Assembly (NCBI RefSeq): GCF_002127325.2
Contig: NC_035433.2
Coordinates: forward strand, 10,268,305 to 10,332,304
Length of the DNA: 64,000 nt
Source: Helianthus annuus
Lineage: Eukaryota > Streptophyta > Magnoliopsida > Asterales > Asteraceae
Reading direction: 5' to 3'
Notes under the pieces: model-generated
What the model was told of the DNA's origin: nothing
Databases searched by the model: none
What the model saw: the letters and a program-made list of their open reading frames with translations, nothing else
Position numbers and translations under genes: made by a program
In this document: piece after piece, positions 62,634-64,000 of the stretch
Layout of the letters: every line of letters starts with the position of its first letter
How positions within the stretch are numbered: the stretch's first letter is position 1

Positions 62634-64000
62634 TGTAACACCTCGAAATTTTGTGTCCAGTAATGTGTTAACACGTGTCATGAGTTTACACGTGGCATTA
62701 GATATTAAATAAAGGACTAAAGTTGACAAACCTTGGAAGTATGTAAATTCGAGGGTTATAAATGTCAACAAAGGGTAAATATAATGTATAGTAACCCTAA
62801 ACGATGCTTGTACCTTCAAACGAATAAATCATGGATCGTACGGAAGCGAAATGCGGAAGAAAGTGAGAGATTACAAGCTGCAAGGGTTAACTGTGTCAAC
62901 ATGTTTAATTATACCTCTGAGTGACCCTTTGACAAACCCGAAGCTTTGTAACAGTAAAATACGCTCACTAGAATGTACTATATAAATTTCGCGAAGTTCC
63001 GTTTTAAAACGAGAAAGTTATGATCAAATTCGTACAAAAGGGGTTAAAAGCGTCAACAATGAAAGTTAAGGCTTTTCGGATAGTAATTAAACTAACAGGG
63101 GGCTTGACAGTACGGGTAAATGGCACGAGGCCCTTAATTGTAATTAACCGAGGACCATATCGCAAAGTTACCCCTTCAAACCCGAAAGGTCAGGTTATTA
63201 ATTTCCGAAGATTTCGTTAATCATTACAAAAGATTCAAAAATCTTGGAAATCAGACCTAACGCGGGCCGCGTAAAGGTTAGGGGATAGTTGATGCGGGCC
63301 GCGAGCCACCTGATAATCCGGTTTCTGACTTATGGATTCAGGCGGTCTGCGTACAAGATGCATGAACTCTCATGCAGGCCGCGTGGGACGCCCAGTAACA
63401 GAAAACATGGGCAGATTCAATGATTTGGCTTGTAAACGATCTTGTGAGCAATCAATGAAGCATGGGCGCCCTCTACCTGACCCCTAGCACCTTAGGACAC
63501 TTGCTAATCATCCATGAGCAATGTAGGATGTGTTGTAATGATCTTGTGCACCAAACTTTACTATAAAAAGGCCTACATTGTGCATAAGTTCACCACACCT
63601 CAAACACTGCTCTCAAGATCATTCCTGGAGCTCTCAAGTGTTCTTCTATTATCCTAAGTCGTGCACAAGCTTCTGTAAGTTGTCTAACCCTTTTATGGCT
63701 TAGTTTTTGCTTAGTTTAGCTTAAAAGTCAATCCGTCGTAGTTAACGATTGACTTTGTGATAAATCACGAATGGTCCAGTGATTTGTCGAATGAAAGATA
63801 GTTATGTGTTGGTATTTATGTGGGTAATAAACCCTTAAAAGGGTTCCCCCTGATCACCACTCTAACTAAGTCAATTGTCGAGTCAAACGTGTACTTAAAA
63901 AGTCAACAGAAAGCCATTTTGCGATTTTACGCATAATCTGTAATGTAGATGATATGCAACCTGTTTAAACACTCATAAAATATGATAATAAGTGTATTAA
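62634..64000 (+). repeat. LTR of another gypsy element, cut by window end
   Basis: Starts TGTAACACCTCGAAATTTTG directly after a break in the transposase exon; expected target duplication tttta (62629-62633). TATAAAAA at 63562-63569 sets plus orientation. Three GCGGGCCGCG-type motifs (63260-63270, 63293-63303, 63373-63385) lie upstream of it. No gene. Solo or full element cannot be decided here. Confidence 0.75.
63562..63569 (+). promoter_or_regulatory. TATA box in the right-hand LTR
   Basis: TATAAAAA followed by ggcctacattg, typical for the U3/R border of a large plant LTR. Confidence 0.55.

Overview
The window looks like nuclear DNA of a flowering plant and is almost entirely nested transposable elements. 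I see no ordinary host gene, rRNA gene, tRNA gene, CRISPR array or bacterial-type operon. Evidence for a plant: Tat-lineage Ty3/gypsy elements with two RNase H domains, a Tekay-type chromovirus with chromodomain, a Ty1/copia element, MuDR-like (MULE), hAT-like and PIF/Harbinger-like elements, Helitron ends and a tRNA-derived SINE, plus GT-AG introns. The repeat flavour suggests a eudicot, perhaps Asteraceae; that is inference only.

Region 1 to 28070 is a nest of four Tat-lineage retrotransposons, here called T1 to T4. T3 (family B, minus strand, 5' LTR 27326-28070) is the outermost host. T2 (family A, minus, 9888-20690, complete, TSD TATAC) sits in its second RNase H domain. T4 (family A, minus, up to 9830) sits 57 bp away in the same domain. 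T1 (family A, plus, up to 6036) sits in the RT of T4. A 2.6-kb solo LTR (23596-26230, TSD CCTGA) splits the gag of T3. Three copies join gag-protease to pol through one in-frame UAG in the context UAG CAA UUA, the tobacco-mosaic-virus type readthrough signal. T1 and T2 each carry, antisense between pol and the 3' LTR, an intact four-exon gene for a protein of about 450 aa with its own TATA box.

Region 28071 to 45166 is a mosaic: a Helitron (28962-30278) with an internal duplication, a SINE, two hAT-type MITEs with 8-bp duplications, a long-TIR Mutator-like element with a (TA)n tract, a Harbinger-like remnant split by a copia element (35279-42434, TSD CCGAA) that is itself split by a 2.46-kb solo LTR (37197-39655, TSD GGGTG), and a second Helitron-like end (43923).

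Region 45167 to 64000 is a large MuDR-like element. Its left end (45167-45326) and body (57813-62633) are separated by a complete Tekay chromovirus (45327-57807, TSD GTCAC, two 3.65-kb LTRs about 0.4 percent diverged). The body carries two small genes for GRF-like zinc-finger membrane-anchored proteins and an acidic exon on the plus strand, converging on a minus-strand transposase pseudogene. Another LTR starts at 62634 and runs off the window.

Most element genes are damaged by single nonsense codons, homopolymer frameshifts, duplications or insertions. The intact ones are the T2 gag-protease, both antisense genes and the second GRF gene.
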